From contig JAEXFD010000048.1 of assembly GCA_023400405.1 (NCBI GenBank), forward strand, positions 62,001-126,000: a DNA stretch of 64,000 nucleotides, read 5' to 3'. Shown piece after piece: positions 45,174 to 53,933 of this stretch. Below the pieces are notes generated by a model. That model was not told the origin of the DNA, made no database searches, and saw nothing but the letters and a program-made list of their open reading frames with translations. Position numbers and translations under genes: made by a program. Source of the stretch: Pseudomonadota bacterium. Its GTDB lineage: Bacteria > Pseudomonadota > Alphaproteobacteria > Sphingomonadales > Sphingomonadaceae. Each line of letters begins with the position of its first letter. Positions within the stretch are counted from its first letter, which is position 1.

Positions 45174-46642
45174 TGGCCGGTCTCACGCGTCATGCGCCGC
45201 AGCGTCGGCCCCTCGGGCGGCTGGTCGAAGCCGAACCGCACCCGGTCGCCGGCCTTGAACCCGCGTGCGAGTACCGGATTGCCGAGCCGGAAGGTCATGG
45301 TCATCGCCGGCCATTTGAGTGCCGGCACCGGGCCATGGTCGAGCGTCACGCCCTGCGCGTCGATCTTCGCGATTCGCCCGACCGCCTCATACAAGGCGGA
45401 TTGCGCGGCTGGCGGGGTCGCGCCGACGATCGGACGTGCCGGCACGCCCGAAAGGCTCGCCTCGGAATCGAGCAGGAACTGGCCAGAGGCCACGACCTTC
45501 TCGCCCTCGGCGAGGCCGGCGAGGATCTCGGTCCTGCCACCGGCTTCGCCGCCGGCCTGTACTTCGGCGGGCTGGTAGCGCCCACCGGCAAGCGCCAGCA
45601 TGACGAGCGTGCGCCTGCCCGTGCGGATCACCGCTTCGGACGGCACGAGCAAGGCCGCCCGGCCGCTCCCGCCGAAATCTACGCTGGCGAACATGCCCGG
45701 ACGCAGGCGTCCGCCCCGGTTGGGCAGTTCGATGCGGACGGTCAGCGTCCGGCTCTCGGCCTGGACGTCGGGCAGGATCGCGGCGACGCGTCCGGTGAAG
45801 CGCTCGCCCGGATAAGCAGAGAGCGTCGCCGTCGCGCCCTGGCCCGGGCGGAGCCGCCCGGCCATCGCCTCGGGCACCGCGGCATTGAGCCAGACCGTGC
45901 CGAGCCCGTTCACCTCGGCGAGCGTCTGCCCGGCGGCGACGGTCATGCCCTGCCGCACGCCGAGCGTCTTGATTGTGCCGCCGGTCGGCGTCGAAACTGT
46001 AATCACGTTGTGCGGACGGCCGCTGCGCTCGACCGCGGCGATCGTGCCCGGCGGCATGCCGAGCAGCGCGAGCCGCTGGCGCGCCGCATTTGCCAGCGCG
46101 GCATTGCCGGTTCGGCGCACCGCGAGATATTCCGCCTGGGCGCCTGCCCATTCGGGAACGAGCAGGTCGGCGAGCGGTGCGCCCGCGCCGATCACGTCGC
46201 CCGGCGCGCGCGCATAGACGCGGTTCACGAAGCCCGCCGCGCGTGACTGCACGATCGCCACGTCGCGCTGGTTGAAGTCGATCGTCCCGGTCGCGGTGAG
46301 CCCGCTCACCAGTGCGCCGCGCTCGGCCGTGGCCACGCGTAGCCCGAGACTCTGCACGCGCGCCGGATCGATCGCCACGCCCGCCATGCCCTCGGCTCCG
46401 CCCGCATATTTGGGCACGAGCTGCATATCCATGAAGGGCGACTTGCCGGGTTTGTCGAAATGCTGGCTCGGCACCATCGGATCGTACCAGTAGAGAATCT
46501 TGCGGCCCTCCTGGCCGGCTTGCTGCTGCGGCGGCTCGCTCCGGGTGAGCCGGGCGATGCCGTAGCCGCTGCCGCCCGCGACGAGCGCGAGGGCGGCGGC
46601 CGCGAGCCCGAGCCGGGCGCGGCGGGATAGCTGGATGGTCAT
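45170..46642 (-). CDS. cusB: CusB-type periplasmic adaptor with C-terminal CusF-like domain
   Basis: A 490-aa adaptor. After a membrane anchor it has a heavy-metal-binding segment (ILYWYDPMVPSQHFDKPGKS, then DMQLVPKYA, about residues 42-72). The lipoyl/barrel core follows: SRAAGFVNRVYARAPGDVIG, VITVSTPTGGTIKTLGVRQG and RLRPGMFASVDFGGSG. The last 75 residues read AVGRIAKIDAQGVTLDHGPV and LKWPAMTMTFRLGN, a CusF fold with the Trp and Met copper ligands. The adaptor therefore carries its own copper chaperone domain in addition to the separate CusF. Start 46642 overlaps cusC by 4 bp. Confidence 0.94.
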   Translation of the reverse strand: MTIQLSRRARLGLAAAALALVAGGSGYGIARLTRSEPPQQQAGQEGRKILYWYDPMVPSQHFDKPGKSPFMDMQLVPKYAGGAEGMAGVAIDPARVQSLGLRVATAERGALVSGLTATGTIDFNQRDVAIVQSRAAGFVNRVYARAPGDVIGAGAPLADLLVPEWAGAQAEYLAVRRTGNAALANAARQRLALLGMPPGTIAAVERSGRPHNVITVSTPTGGTIKTLGVRQGMTVAAGQTLAEVNGLGTVWLNAAVPEAMAGRLRPGQGATATLSAYPGERFTGRVAAILPDVQAESRTLTVRIELPNRGGRLRPGMFASVDFGGSGRAALLVPSEAVIRTGRRTLVMLALAGGRYQPAEVQAGGEAGGRTEILAGLAEGEKVVASGQFLLDSEASLSGVPARPIVGATPPAAQSALYEAVGRIAKIDAQGVTLDHGPVPALKWPAMTMTFRLGNPVLARGFKAGDRVRFGFDQPPEGPTLRRMTRETGQ

Positions 46643-47865
46643 TGGTCTCCCCCGTAGGTCAGCACCAGACGCGCGGCGTCGCGTGCGACGGTGGCTTCGC
46701 GATCGAGCGTCTGGAGCGCGGCGTCGGCGAACATGGTCTGCGCCTGGATCAGGTCGAGCAGGGTCGCGCGGCCGGCGGAATAGCTCACCGTCTCGAGATC
46801 GACCCTTTGGCGCGCGAGCGGCAGGAGCGTGTCCTGGGCGCGCATCCATTGCTCATGGTGCATGAGGTGATCGGCAAGGCCCGCCTCCAGGTCGGCGGCC
46901 AGGGCGCGTCGCAAGTCCTCGCGGTGCGCCAGTGCCGCGCCTTCGCCGGCGACCGCGGCGTCGATCCTGGGATCCTGGCGCCTCTTGGCGAACAGCGGCA
47001 GGCTCATCGTCGCGCCGAGCGAGACCATGTCGCCATAACTGCTGCCGCGTTTCTGATAGGCGAGTTCGAACCCCCAATCGGGCCGCTTCTCGGCGCGGGC
47101 TACGCCGACCTCGGCCTCGGCCGCGTTTACCCGCGCGATCGCGGCCGCGAGATCCGGGTGCCGTTCCAGCGCAACCCGCAGCCGGTCGGGATCGATGGCG
47201 AACTCGGGGACCGGCCCTTCGATCTCCGGTCGCGGATCCCCCGTCCAGCGCGAGAGGGTCGCGCGTGCCCGGGCCACTTCCGCCGCGACTTCGCTGCGCC
47301 GGTCCTCCAGCACCGCGACCGCCTGGCGGATATCGAGCGTCTGCGCGGGCCGCGCCGAGCCCGATACGACGCTCGATGCCGCCGACGACACATATTGGGC
47401 GAGCTCGGCGAGCGCCTTGTCGACCGCGGCGAGCCGGCGTTCGGCATAAGCGAGATCAATCCAGGCAAGCGCCGTGGCCACGCGAACGCGGCGCGCCTCG
47501 GCCTCGGCATCCGCCTCGGCGACGCCGATATCGGCCTGGGCCCGGCCGGTGCGCGCGCGACGCTTGGCACCGTTGGGCACGTCCTGGCTGATACCGATCC
47601 GCGCCATTGTCATCTCGTCGCGGTCGAGGCTGAAGGCAAGCGGCCCCGATATCGGATAATTGTCGAGCCCGACGCCGAGCCGGGGATCGGGCAGTTGCCC
47701 GGCGGACGTGGCGGAGGAGCGCCGCGCCTCGACATCGAGCGCGCGCGCCCTGAGCGACGGTGCCTGCGCCTGTGCGCGGCTGAGCGCCTCGCTGAAGGTC
47801 AGCGGGTCCGCCAGCGCCATGCCGGGCAGCGCCGCGAGCAGCGGCGCGAGAATAAGAAATCGCAT
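46639..47865 (-). CDS. cusC: CusC-type TolC-family outer-membrane channel
   Basis: A 408-aa outer-membrane factor with a signal peptide (to about ALA) and two efflux repeats dominated by alanine-rich helices (RRVRVATALAWIDLAYAERR and VDLETVSYSAGRATLLDLIQ). ISQDVPNGAKRRARTGRAQA is typical of the copper-RND channels. First gene of cusCBA-F; 134 bp separate it from the small gene at 48,000. Confidence 0.93.
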   Translation of the reverse strand: MRFLILAPLLAALPGMALADPLTFSEALSRAQAQAPSLRARALDVEARRSSATSAGQLPDPRLGVGLDNYPISGPLAFSLDRDEMTMARIGISQDVPNGAKRRARTGRAQADIGVAEADAEAEARRVRVATALAWIDLAYAERRLAAVDKALAELAQYVSSAASSVVSGSARPAQTLDIRQAVAVLEDRRSEVAAEVARARATLSRWTGDPRPEIEGPVPEFAIDPDRLRVALERHPDLAAAIARVNAAEAEVGVARAEKRPDWGFELAYQKRGSSYGDMVSLGATMSLPLFAKRRQDPRIDAAVAGEGAALAHREDLRRALAADLEAGLADHLMHHEQWMRAQDTLLPLARQRVDLETVSYSAGRATLLDLIQAQTMFADAALQTLDREATVARDAARLVLTYGGDQ

Positions 47866-47999
47866 GGAATCGGTTCCTGATCGGCTGGGATCAGGCTGGC
47901 CGCGACGGTCGAACGGACGCTATGGGTGCCGACGGAGCGCAAACCCCGTCGGCACCCGGCAGGGCCGTTATCGCAAAGTCTTGCCAGCCATATTGCGGC

Positions 48000-48275
48000 C
48001 TAACCGGCGCGATGCGCCGGGGGCATCATGCCCTGCATGTTCTGCATGCAGTCTGCCGCCGCGATTTTCATGGCGTCGCAGCGGCAGTCGGCTGCCTGCG
48101 CGTCCGCCACCCAGACGCGCTTCTGCACCGGGCCGGTCGCGCGCGGACCGAATTGCGGCACCTGCCGCCACTCGTAGTGGCCGCTACCGCTGTGCCGCGC
48201 GCCGTCTTGCGCAAGCGCAGGCACGGGCAGGAGGAACGCCGCGCCGAGCGCGGCGACGAGAACATGAACCTTCAT
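48000..48275 (-). CDS. Small secreted Cys/Met-rich protein, hypothetical
   Basis: A 91-aa protein with a signal peptide (MKVHVLVAALGAAFLLPVPA, then LAQ). The mature part ends in CRCDAMKIAAADCMQNMQGM, a Cys/Met-rich segment that looks metal-binding. It lies between the cus and cop genes in the same direction. No named family was recognised. Confidence 0.72.
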   Translation of the reverse strand: MKVHVLVAALGAAFLLPVPALAQDGARHSGSGHYEWRQVPQFGPRATGPVQKRVWVADAQAADCRCDAMKIAAADCMQNMQGMMPPAHRAG

Positions 48276-48357
48276 TGTGATATTCCTTGACCAGATCATC
48301 GAAGAGAGCCGCCAGGGAGCAGCGCGAGAACACGCATGCCCGTAGCGGCTCGACGAA

Positions 48358-48738
48358 TCAGGCCAGGATGGAAGGCGGATGCAGGTCGGGTGGCCGGTCG
48401 TCTCCGGCCAGGACTCGGGTGACGGTCCAGTATTGGGTCTTCGAAGAGGTGGGAGGCGCGGCGAGCGCAGGACCGGAGACGCCGGTCAGCATTGGCAGCA
48501 CGCAGCCCATCGCGGCGATGCAGTCGAGCGTCATGCCCTTGCACGGCCCGGGCATCGGCTGCGGTTTCCGCGCTTCCTTCGCCATCATCGCCATGCAGTC
48601 GGCGTCCATCGGCATCGTTGCCATCGCCGTCGCGGCGGCGGGCGCGGACATGCGCGGGGCACCGGCATAGGCGCCCTCCAGCCCGAACAGGCCGATCAGG
48701 GCTCCCAGGAGCAGAAAGAGCTGCAGCGCGCGCTTCAC
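48358..48738 (-). CDS. Hypothetical exported Met/Cys-rich protein
   Basis: A 126-aa protein beginning with a hydrophobic segment (LFLLLGALIGLFGLEGAYAG). It then has a Met-rich stretch (TAMATMPMDADCMAMMAK), Cys residues (PCKGMTLDCIAAMGCVLPML) and a proline-rich tail. Similar small proteins accompany copper operons in sphingomonads and may buffer periplasmic copper; this is inference from composition and location. Confidence 0.7.
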   Translation of the reverse strand: MKRALQLFLLLGALIGLFGLEGAYAGAPRMSAPAAATAMATMPMDADCMAMMAKEARKPQPMPGPCKGMTLDCIAAMGCVLPMLTGVSGPALAAPPTSSKTQYWTVTRVLAGDDRPPDLHPPSILA

Positions 48739-48796
48739 GGTGCCACGATCCTAGACGCGATGGGCTTTACGAACAATGCCGACGTCGGGCGTTTGC

Positions 48797-49243
48797 TCAT
48801 TTGCGCGCGAGGATCGCTTTCATCTGGTCGATCTCCTCTGCCTGCGACTGCTTGATCCGCTCGCAGAGCGCGATGATCTCGGGATCGCCAAGCTTGGCTT
48901 CGCGGCACATCAGGATTGCACCCGAATGGTGCGGGATCATCGAGCGGAGGAACTGGACGTCGCCGATCGTGGTCTGCGTGCGGATCAGCGCGAAGCTGCC
49001 GACGAAGACAAGCGCGGCGCCCACCAGCAGCGCCATATTGGCGGCTTTGGACGGAAACATGTGCCGCATCGCGAGGATCATCAGCACCACCATCGGCGCG
49101 ACCATCATCAGCGTCATGTAGAGCATGTTGAGGTTGTTGTAGAAGCTCCCCAGGCCGTCGATCATCACGAACATCACCAGGTACATGGCGATGGCGCTGA
49201 TGATGGTCTGCAGCGCGAGGCTGGCATAGGCGTTCTTCATCAT
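48797..49243 (-). CDS. DUF305 membrane protein
   Basis: A protein of about 148 aa with three or four membrane helices in the first 90 residues, followed by a DUF305 segment: VQFLRSMIPHHSGAILMCRE, then DPEIIALCERIKQSQAEEID. The PHHSGA box with Met, Cys and His residues is the presumed copper-binding site. Start ATG 49243 is chosen over the longer frame (49270); a second ATG follows immediately. DUF305 genes are common in copper islands. Confidence 0.9.
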   Translation of the reverse strand: MMKNAYASLALQTIISAIAMYLVMFVMIDGLGSFYNNLNMLYMTLMMVAPMVVLMILAMRHMFPSKAANMALLVGAALVFVGSFALIRTQTTIGDVQFLRSMIPHHSGAILMCREAKLGDPEIIALCERIKQSQAEEIDQMKAILARK

Positions 49244-49309
49244 CGTTTTCCTCCTTGCCCCTTTCGACAATGATCGGGGCGCCGAAGCGCTCCGGCCGGT
49301 CGATGCCCG

Positions 49310-50461
49310 TCAGAACCAGAGCCGCACGCCGGCGACGAAACTCGTGCCGGTGGGTTTCTCCCCATCCGCGCGCGCGAAATCGGCGGTGCGGCCGGTCTTC
49401 GCCTCATAGGCAACGCCGACATAGGGCGCGAACCGGCGCGAGATCTCGTAGCGCAGCCTGAGACCCAGCTCCGCATCGGTCAGCCCGGCACCGATGCGGT
49501 TCTCGGGGACGTCCTGCGCCGCGAGGTTGAGTTCGACGCGCGGCTGCAGGATCAGCCGCTGGGTGATCCGCTGGTCGTAATAGCCTTCGACCCGGCCGAG
49601 CAGGTCGCCCTTGGTCGAAAGGAACAGCGCGCCCCCGACTTCGAACATATAGGGCGCGAGCCCCTCCAACCCGATTGTCGCGTAGGTGCGGTTCGGCCCG
49701 CGTCCGAAATCCTGGCGGATGCCGGCCTGGAGGTTGAAATAGGGATCGATCGCGCGGCTGTAGAGCAACTGGGCCTCCGCCTTCTCGAGCGGTTCGCCGA
49801 ACGCGCCCTCGCCCTCGGACTTGAGCCAGAGGCGGTTGATGTCGCCGCCGACGAACGCCTCGCCGTCCCAGTGATAGCCGTCGCGGCCCGCGCGCGCGCG
49901 ATATTCGGCGAGGTTGAACATCACCTGATAGAAGGTCTGCCCGCCCTGCTCGCGCATCATGCGCTCGCGCGCACGCGCCATCTCGTCCTTCGGGAACTGG
50001 CGGTCGGCATAATGGTCCATCGGCGGCGAGGGCGCCGGGGCATCGCCCGCGGGCAATGCGGTCCCGGTCATCGCCATCCCGCCATGCGCCCCGGCGGGTG
50101 CGGCGCCGTGCTGGCTATGGTCCTGCATGTCCATGCCGGGCATCGCCTCGCCGGGCTTGGCCTGGTTCGCGGCAGGCGGCGTCTGGCCCATCGCGTCATG
50201 GCCTGAATGATCCATGCCCTGCATGTCGTCGCCCGGCGCCTCGGCGGGCTTCGGCGCTGCCTTGGCAGCGGGCTTCGGGGTCGGCTTCCGGGGAGCGGGC
50301 TTTCTGGGTGCGGGCTTCTTCGGCGCCGGCTTGCTGGCGGGTGCGGGCTGCTGCATCCCCGGCATGTTCATGCCCTGGTGTTGCGAATGATCCTGCGCGA
50401 GCACCGGCTGCGCGAACGCGATCGCGGTGGACGCCATGAGGGCGACGACGGGCCGGTTCAT
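49310..50461 (-). CDS. copB: Copper resistance protein B
   Basis: A 383-aa outer-membrane protein. A signal peptide (to about VLAQ) is followed by a His/Met-rich stretch (DHSQHQGMNMPGMQQ), a Pro/Lys/Ala-rich linker (about residues 40-80) and further MDHSGHD and MDMQDHSQH motifs. The C-terminal CopB barrel starts at PMDHYADRQFPKDEMARARE and includes GDINRLWLKSEGEGAF and RLRYEISRRFAPYVGVAYEA. It binds copper in the outer membrane with CopA. Start overlaps the copA stop by 4 bp. Confidence 0.94.
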   Translation of the reverse strand: MNRPVVALMASTAIAFAQPVLAQDHSQHQGMNMPGMQQPAPASKPAPKKPAPRKPAPRKPTPKPAAKAAPKPAEAPGDDMQGMDHSGHDAMGQTPPAANQAKPGEAMPGMDMQDHSQHGAAPAGAHGGMAMTGTALPAGDAPAPSPPMDHYADRQFPKDEMARARERMMREQGGQTFYQVMFNLAEYRARAGRDGYHWDGEAFVGGDINRLWLKSEGEGAFGEPLEKAEAQLLYSRAIDPYFNLQAGIRQDFGRGPNRTYATIGLEGLAPYMFEVGGALFLSTKGDLLGRVEGYYDQRITQRLILQPRVELNLAAQDVPENRIGAGLTDAELGLRLRYEISRRFAPYVGVAYEAKTGRTADFARADGEKPTGTSFVAGVRLWF

Positions 50462-52350
50462 GCCGCCTCTCCCTTCGGCCGCACGCTGACGATCCGCATC
50501 ATCCCCGCCTCCATGTGGTAGAGCAGGTGGCAGTGGAACGCCCAGTCGCCGACCGCGTCGGCGGTGAAATCCCAGGTTACCTTGCCGCCCGGCTGGACGA
50601 TCACGGTGTGCTTGCGCGGGCCGTGGTCGCCGTGCCCGGTGACCAGCTCGAAGAAATGGCCGTGAATGTGGATCGGGTGGCTCATCATCGTGTCGTTGAC
50701 GAGGTTCACCCGCACCCGCTCGCCTTCGATGAACGGGATCGGTTCGTGCTTGTCCGACATCTTCTCGCCGTCGAACGACCACATGAACCGCTCCATGTTG
50801 CCGGTCAGGTGAATGTCGATGCTGCGCGACGGCGCGCGCACGTCCGGGTTGCGGTTGAGCGCCATCAGGTCCTTGTAGACGAGTACCTTGTGCCCGACGT
50901 CCTCGAGCCCCTGGCCGGGCTCGCCGGTGCGGTCCATCGGCATCGGCGAGATCGTCTGCACGCCCGGGCCGCGCTTGATCTGCGGCGCGTTCGAGAAGTC
51001 GCGCATCTTCATCGAGCCCATGTCCATGCCGCCATGGTCCATGCCCTGCATCGCGCCGTGATCCATTCCGGGCATCGCGCCGTGGTCCATGCCGGGCATT
51101 GCGCCGTGATCCATGCCACCCATCGGCGCTGCGGCGCCGGTCGCGAGCCTCGCCGACGCGTTCTGCTCCGCGGTGGGATCGAGCCCGCGGGCGCCGCCGG
51201 ACATATCCATGCCTTCCATGCCGGGCATGCTCGACATGTCCATGCCCATGTCCTTCATCGTCGCGAGGGGGCGTTTCCTGAGCGGCGGCACTTCGCCGGC
51301 CATGCCGGCGCGCGGCGCAAGCGTGGCGCGCGCCATTCCCGACCGGTCGGTCGCCTCGGCGACGATCGTGTACGCCTTGTCCTCCGTCGGGGTGACGATG
51401 GCGTCATAGGTCTCGGCGACCCCGATCTGGAATTCCTCGACCTCGACCGGATGCACGTTCTGGCCATCGGCCTGGACGATCGAGAGCGTAAGCCCCGGCA
51501 CGCGCACGTTGAAGCTGGTCATCGCCGAGGCGTTGATGACGCGCAGCCGGACGCGCTCGCCGGGCTTGAATAGACCGGTCCAGTTGTCGCGCGGACCATG
51601 GCCGTTGACGATATAGGTGTAGGTCGAGCCGGTGACGTCGGAGATGTCGGTCGGGTCCATCCGCATGCGGCCCCAGTCGAGCCGGTCCCTCGACTTCTGG
51701 TCCTTGCCCGAGAGCAGGCCCGCAAGCGTCTGGCGCTGGAAGTTGAAATGTCCGGGATCGACCTTCATCCGGCGGAAGATCTCCTGCGGCGAAAGCGGGC
51801 TGTGGTCGGCGAGCACGAGCACATGCTCGCGGTCGTACTGGACCGGGTCGGCGCCGGCGGGATCGATGACGATCGGGCCGTAATGGCCGAGCTGCTCCTG
51901 AAGCCCCGAATGGCTGTGATACCAATAGGTGCCGTTCTGCCGGATCGGGAACTCGTAGAGGAAGCTCGATCGCGGCTTGATGCCCGGAAAGGAAACGCCG
52001 GGCACGCCGTCGAACTGTGCAGGCACCAGCAGCCCGTGCCAGTGGATCGAGCTGTCCTCGTCGAGGTCGTTGACGACGTTCAGGCGCACCGTCTGCCCCT
52101 CGCGCAGGCGAAGCAGCGGCGCGGGCACGGTGCCGTTGACCCCGATCGCCCGCATCTTGCGTCCGTCGATGGTCATGGTCTGCCGCGCGATCCGGAGCGT
52201 GATGTCCTCACCCGTCAGCGTCGGAAGCGGACGCACGATCCCCGCCGAGTTGGTCTGCGCCCAGGCGGGCATCCATGCGGCAAGGGCAAGGCCGCCTCCG
52301 GCAAGGGCGGCGCCCCGCAGCAGCTGGCGGCGGTCGATGGTGTCGGTCAT
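50458..52350 (-). CDS. copA: CopA, periplasmic multicopper oxidase
   Basis: A 630-aa Tat-exported oxidase (RRQLLRGAAL near the start). Type 2/3 copper ligands are IHWHG (about residues 102-106), WYHSHSGLQ and, at the C-terminus, HPIHIHGHFF and HCHLLYHMEAGM with the type 1 Cys-free axial Met context typical of CopA. A Met-rich insert repeats GMDHGAMP about four times (near residues 415-440). It oxidises Cu(I) and binds copper in the periplasm. A CueR-type promoter lies 87 bp upstream, and copB overlaps downstream. Confidence 0.95.
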   Translation of the reverse strand: MTDTIDRRQLLRGAALAGGGLALAAWMPAWAQTNSAGIVRPLPTLTGEDITLRIARQTMTIDGRKMRAIGVNGTVPAPLLRLREGQTVRLNVVNDLDEDSSIHWHGLLVPAQFDGVPGVSFPGIKPRSSFLYEFPIRQNGTYWYHSHSGLQEQLGHYGPIVIDPAGADPVQYDREHVLVLADHSPLSPQEIFRRMKVDPGHFNFQRQTLAGLLSGKDQKSRDRLDWGRMRMDPTDISDVTGSTYTYIVNGHGPRDNWTGLFKPGERVRLRVINASAMTSFNVRVPGLTLSIVQADGQNVHPVEVEEFQIGVAETYDAIVTPTEDKAYTIVAEATDRSGMARATLAPRAGMAGEVPPLRKRPLATMKDMGMDMSSMPGMEGMDMSGGARGLDPTAEQNASARLATGAAAPMGGMDHGAMPGMDHGAMPGMDHGAMQGMDHGGMDMGSMKMRDFSNAPQIKRGPGVQTISPMPMDRTGEPGQGLEDVGHKVLVYKDLMALNRNPDVRAPSRSIDIHLTGNMERFMWSFDGEKMSDKHEPIPFIEGERVRVNLVNDTMMSHPIHIHGHFFELVTGHGDHGPRKHTVIVQPGGKVTWDFTADAVGDWAFHCHLLYHMEAGMMRIVSVRPKGEAA

Positions 52351-52436
52351 GCTGTTCCCTGGATCCCGTCTTCAATCCGGACGTCTGAAAGGGCCTACGC
52401 ATCACACGCGAGCGCCCCTCGGATTCGATGCAAACA

Positions 52437-52467
52437 AAAATGGGGTTTGACACCGTGTCAGGGTCAA
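52437..52467 (-). promoter_or_regulatory. CueR-type promoter of the copA-copB operon
   Basis: On the minus strand TTGACC (52,467-52,462) is followed after 19 bp by CATTTT (52,442-52,437). The long spacer contains the palindrome TGACAC-C/G-GTGTCA (52,448-52,460). A 19-bp spacer with a central dyad is the hallmark of MerR-family activators. Confidence 0.8.
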
Positions 52468-52478
52468 GGGGTGCAGGT

Positions 52479-53048
52479 TCAGCCTGTGCCGAGCCGCTCT
52501 GCCAGCTTGAGGCGTGCCCGGCGGATGCGGGTCTCCACCGCCTTCTCGCTGATCGCCAGGATCGCCGCAGTCTCCGCCTGGCTCAGATCCTGGAGCGTGT
52601 GCAGGACGAGCGGCTCGCGAAGTGCCGCAGGCAGATCGGCGATCGCGCGCGCGACGCGCGCCATTTCCTCGCGGTCGGCGACCTCGTCGTCCGGCAGCAC
52701 GCGATCCTCCGCGACCTGGCTGCTGGCATCGTCGAGCGGGAGCGCGAAGGCAAACAGACGCCTGACCGCACGCCGGCGCCGCCAGTCGCGACATTTGTTG
52801 AGCGCGATGGTCGCAAGCCAGCGCCGCATGGGGCGGTCCGGGTCGTAGCGGACGAGCGCGCGATGTGCAGACACGAAGGTTTCCTGGACGAGGTCGAGCG
52901 CTTCGTCGGGATTCCCGATATTGCCGGCAATGATACGATAGATCGGCTCGCGGTGGCGGCGCATGATCTCGGCAAAGGCAGCGTCGCGTCCGGCAATGCT
53001 GAGCGCTGCGAGCTCGCCGTCGGTCAGGCTGGCGGGATCAAGGCTCAC
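52479..53048 (-). CDS. cnrH: CnrH-like ECF sigma factor
   Basis: A 189-aa sigma factor. Region 2: REPIYRIIAGNIGNPDEALD, then LVQETFVSAHRALVRYD and RRWLATIALNKCRDWRRR. Region 4: LPAALREPLVLHTLQDLSQA, then AAILAISEKAVETRIRRARL. Size and gene order (small membrane protein, periplasmic sensor, sigma factor) match cnrYXH of Cupriavidus, where CnrH (191 aa) turns on nickel/cobalt efflux. It overlaps the cnrX-like gene by 4 bp. Its targets here are unknown. Confidence 0.88.
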   Translation of the reverse strand: MSLDPASLTDGELAALSIAGRDAAFAEIMRRHREPIYRIIAGNIGNPDEALDLVQETFVSAHRALVRYDPDRPMRRWLATIALNKCRDWRRRRAVRRLFAFALPLDDASSQVAEDRVLPDDEVADREEMARVARAIADLPAALREPLVLHTLQDLSQAETAAILAISEKAVETRIRRARLKLAERLGTG

Positions 53049-53485
53049 CGCGCGTCGACGGTCAACGCCTTCACCACCGCCTGGTCGAATTTTCGCGTCT
53101 GGTCGGGCCGGAGAATCTGCCGCATCGCGAAGATATGGGCGAGCGTCTCCTTCTGGAGCTCGCCCATTGCCGCGTGCGATGCATCGACCGCCGCGGATAC
53201 CTGGGGGCCGTTGCCATGCTCGGCCTGGATGGCGCCGGCCAGCCGCGCGTTGGCGGCGCGCAACTCGAGCTCGAGCTGGCGGCGCCGTATCGCGAATTGC
53301 TGCTCGAGCGCCTCCAGCCGCGCTTCCTGGCCGGCATCGAGTTGCAGCTGATGGTGCAGGACTTCGTGCAATTCGGCGCCTTGCGCCGGCGGAGGCGCGA
53401 TCAGAACGCGGCCCACCAGCACGCCGGCGATCCCCGCCAGAAAGGCGATGACCGCGATGCCGATCGCCCAGCGCGTCGGCTTCAC
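53045..53485 (-). CDS. cnrX: CnrX-like periplasmic metal sensor
   Basis: A 146-aa membrane-anchored sensor with a helix (about residues 7-29) and a periplasmic four-helix domain. His40 and His44 (ELHEVLHHQL), Glu61 (ALEQQF), His117 and Met121 (LAHIFAMRQIL) fall exactly two positions before the metal ligands I recall for CnrX (His42, His46, Glu63, His119, Met123). The whole Ni/Co-sensing site therefore seems kept. It overlaps the sigma gene and the upstream cnrY-like gene by 4 bp each. Confidence 0.9.
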   Translation of the reverse strand: MKPTRWAIGIAVIAFLAGIAGVLVGRVLIAPPPAQGAELHEVLHHQLQLDAGQEARLEALEQQFAIRRRQLELELRAANARLAGAIQAEHGNGPQVSAAVDASHAAMGELQKETLAHIFAMRQILRPDQTRKFDQAVVKALTVDAR

Positions 53486-53769
53486 CGGCTTGCCGTCAGC
53501 AAGGTGGACGGTGCGAGCGGGCTCGACGGCCCGAACGGCGACAAGGTGCCCTGGGCTGCTGTTGCCGGCACCGAACCGCCAGCCGCGACGCCGAGAATCA
53601 GCGCGCCGGCCGCGGCGATTGCGCCGATCCCGATTCCCTGGCGCGTGGAGTTCGTCGCCTGATGGCGGAGCCTGCCAAGCACTGCGCCTTCGATCGAATC
53701 GAGACCGGGGTGCAGCGGTGCGGCCGAGAGGCGCCGCAGGGCCGCGTCCAAATCCTGTTCCATAACCAT
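53482..53769 (-). CDS. cnrY: CnrY-like small anti-sigma membrane protein
   Basis: A 95-aa protein with an N-terminal cytosolic part (MVMEQDLDAALRRLSAAPLH, then LDSIEGAVLGRL), one hydrophobic segment (about 46-67, GIGIGAIAAAGALILGVAAG) and a short periplasmic tail. Length, topology and position as first gene of a Y-X-H operon match CnrY, the anti-sigma factor that holds CnrH at the membrane. Sequence similarity is not obvious by eye, so the name rests on context. Confidence 0.8.
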   Translation of the reverse strand: MVMEQDLDAALRRLSAAPLHPGLDSIEGAVLGRLRHQATNSTRQGIGIGAIAAAGALILGVAAGGSVPATAAQGTLSPFGPSSPLAPSTLLTASR

Positions 53770-53933
53770 GCTCCGCTCACCCCTTTGTCGCTCTTACGCA
53801 GGCAATCGCGCAATCCCTCAAAGAATCTGGCCGCCATGCGGATCGGAAAAAATTTCGCCGCGTTGACGAGGGTTGCGGTTGGGATCCGCGTATTCCCCGA
53901 TGCCGGCACGTTGCCGGCTTTCGGAGAACCTAT

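Noticed and set aside
42033..45578. Plus-strand open frame of 1181 codons
   Set aside because: It lies antisense to cusA and cusB, which have clear motifs and overlaps; its translation is rich in Arg, His, Asp and Gln as GC-rich shadows are.
51030..51115. Short DNA repeats (about 30 bp) like a small array
   Set aside because: They are in-frame codons for the GMDHGAMP repeats of the CopA oxidase, with no spacers of CRISPR type.
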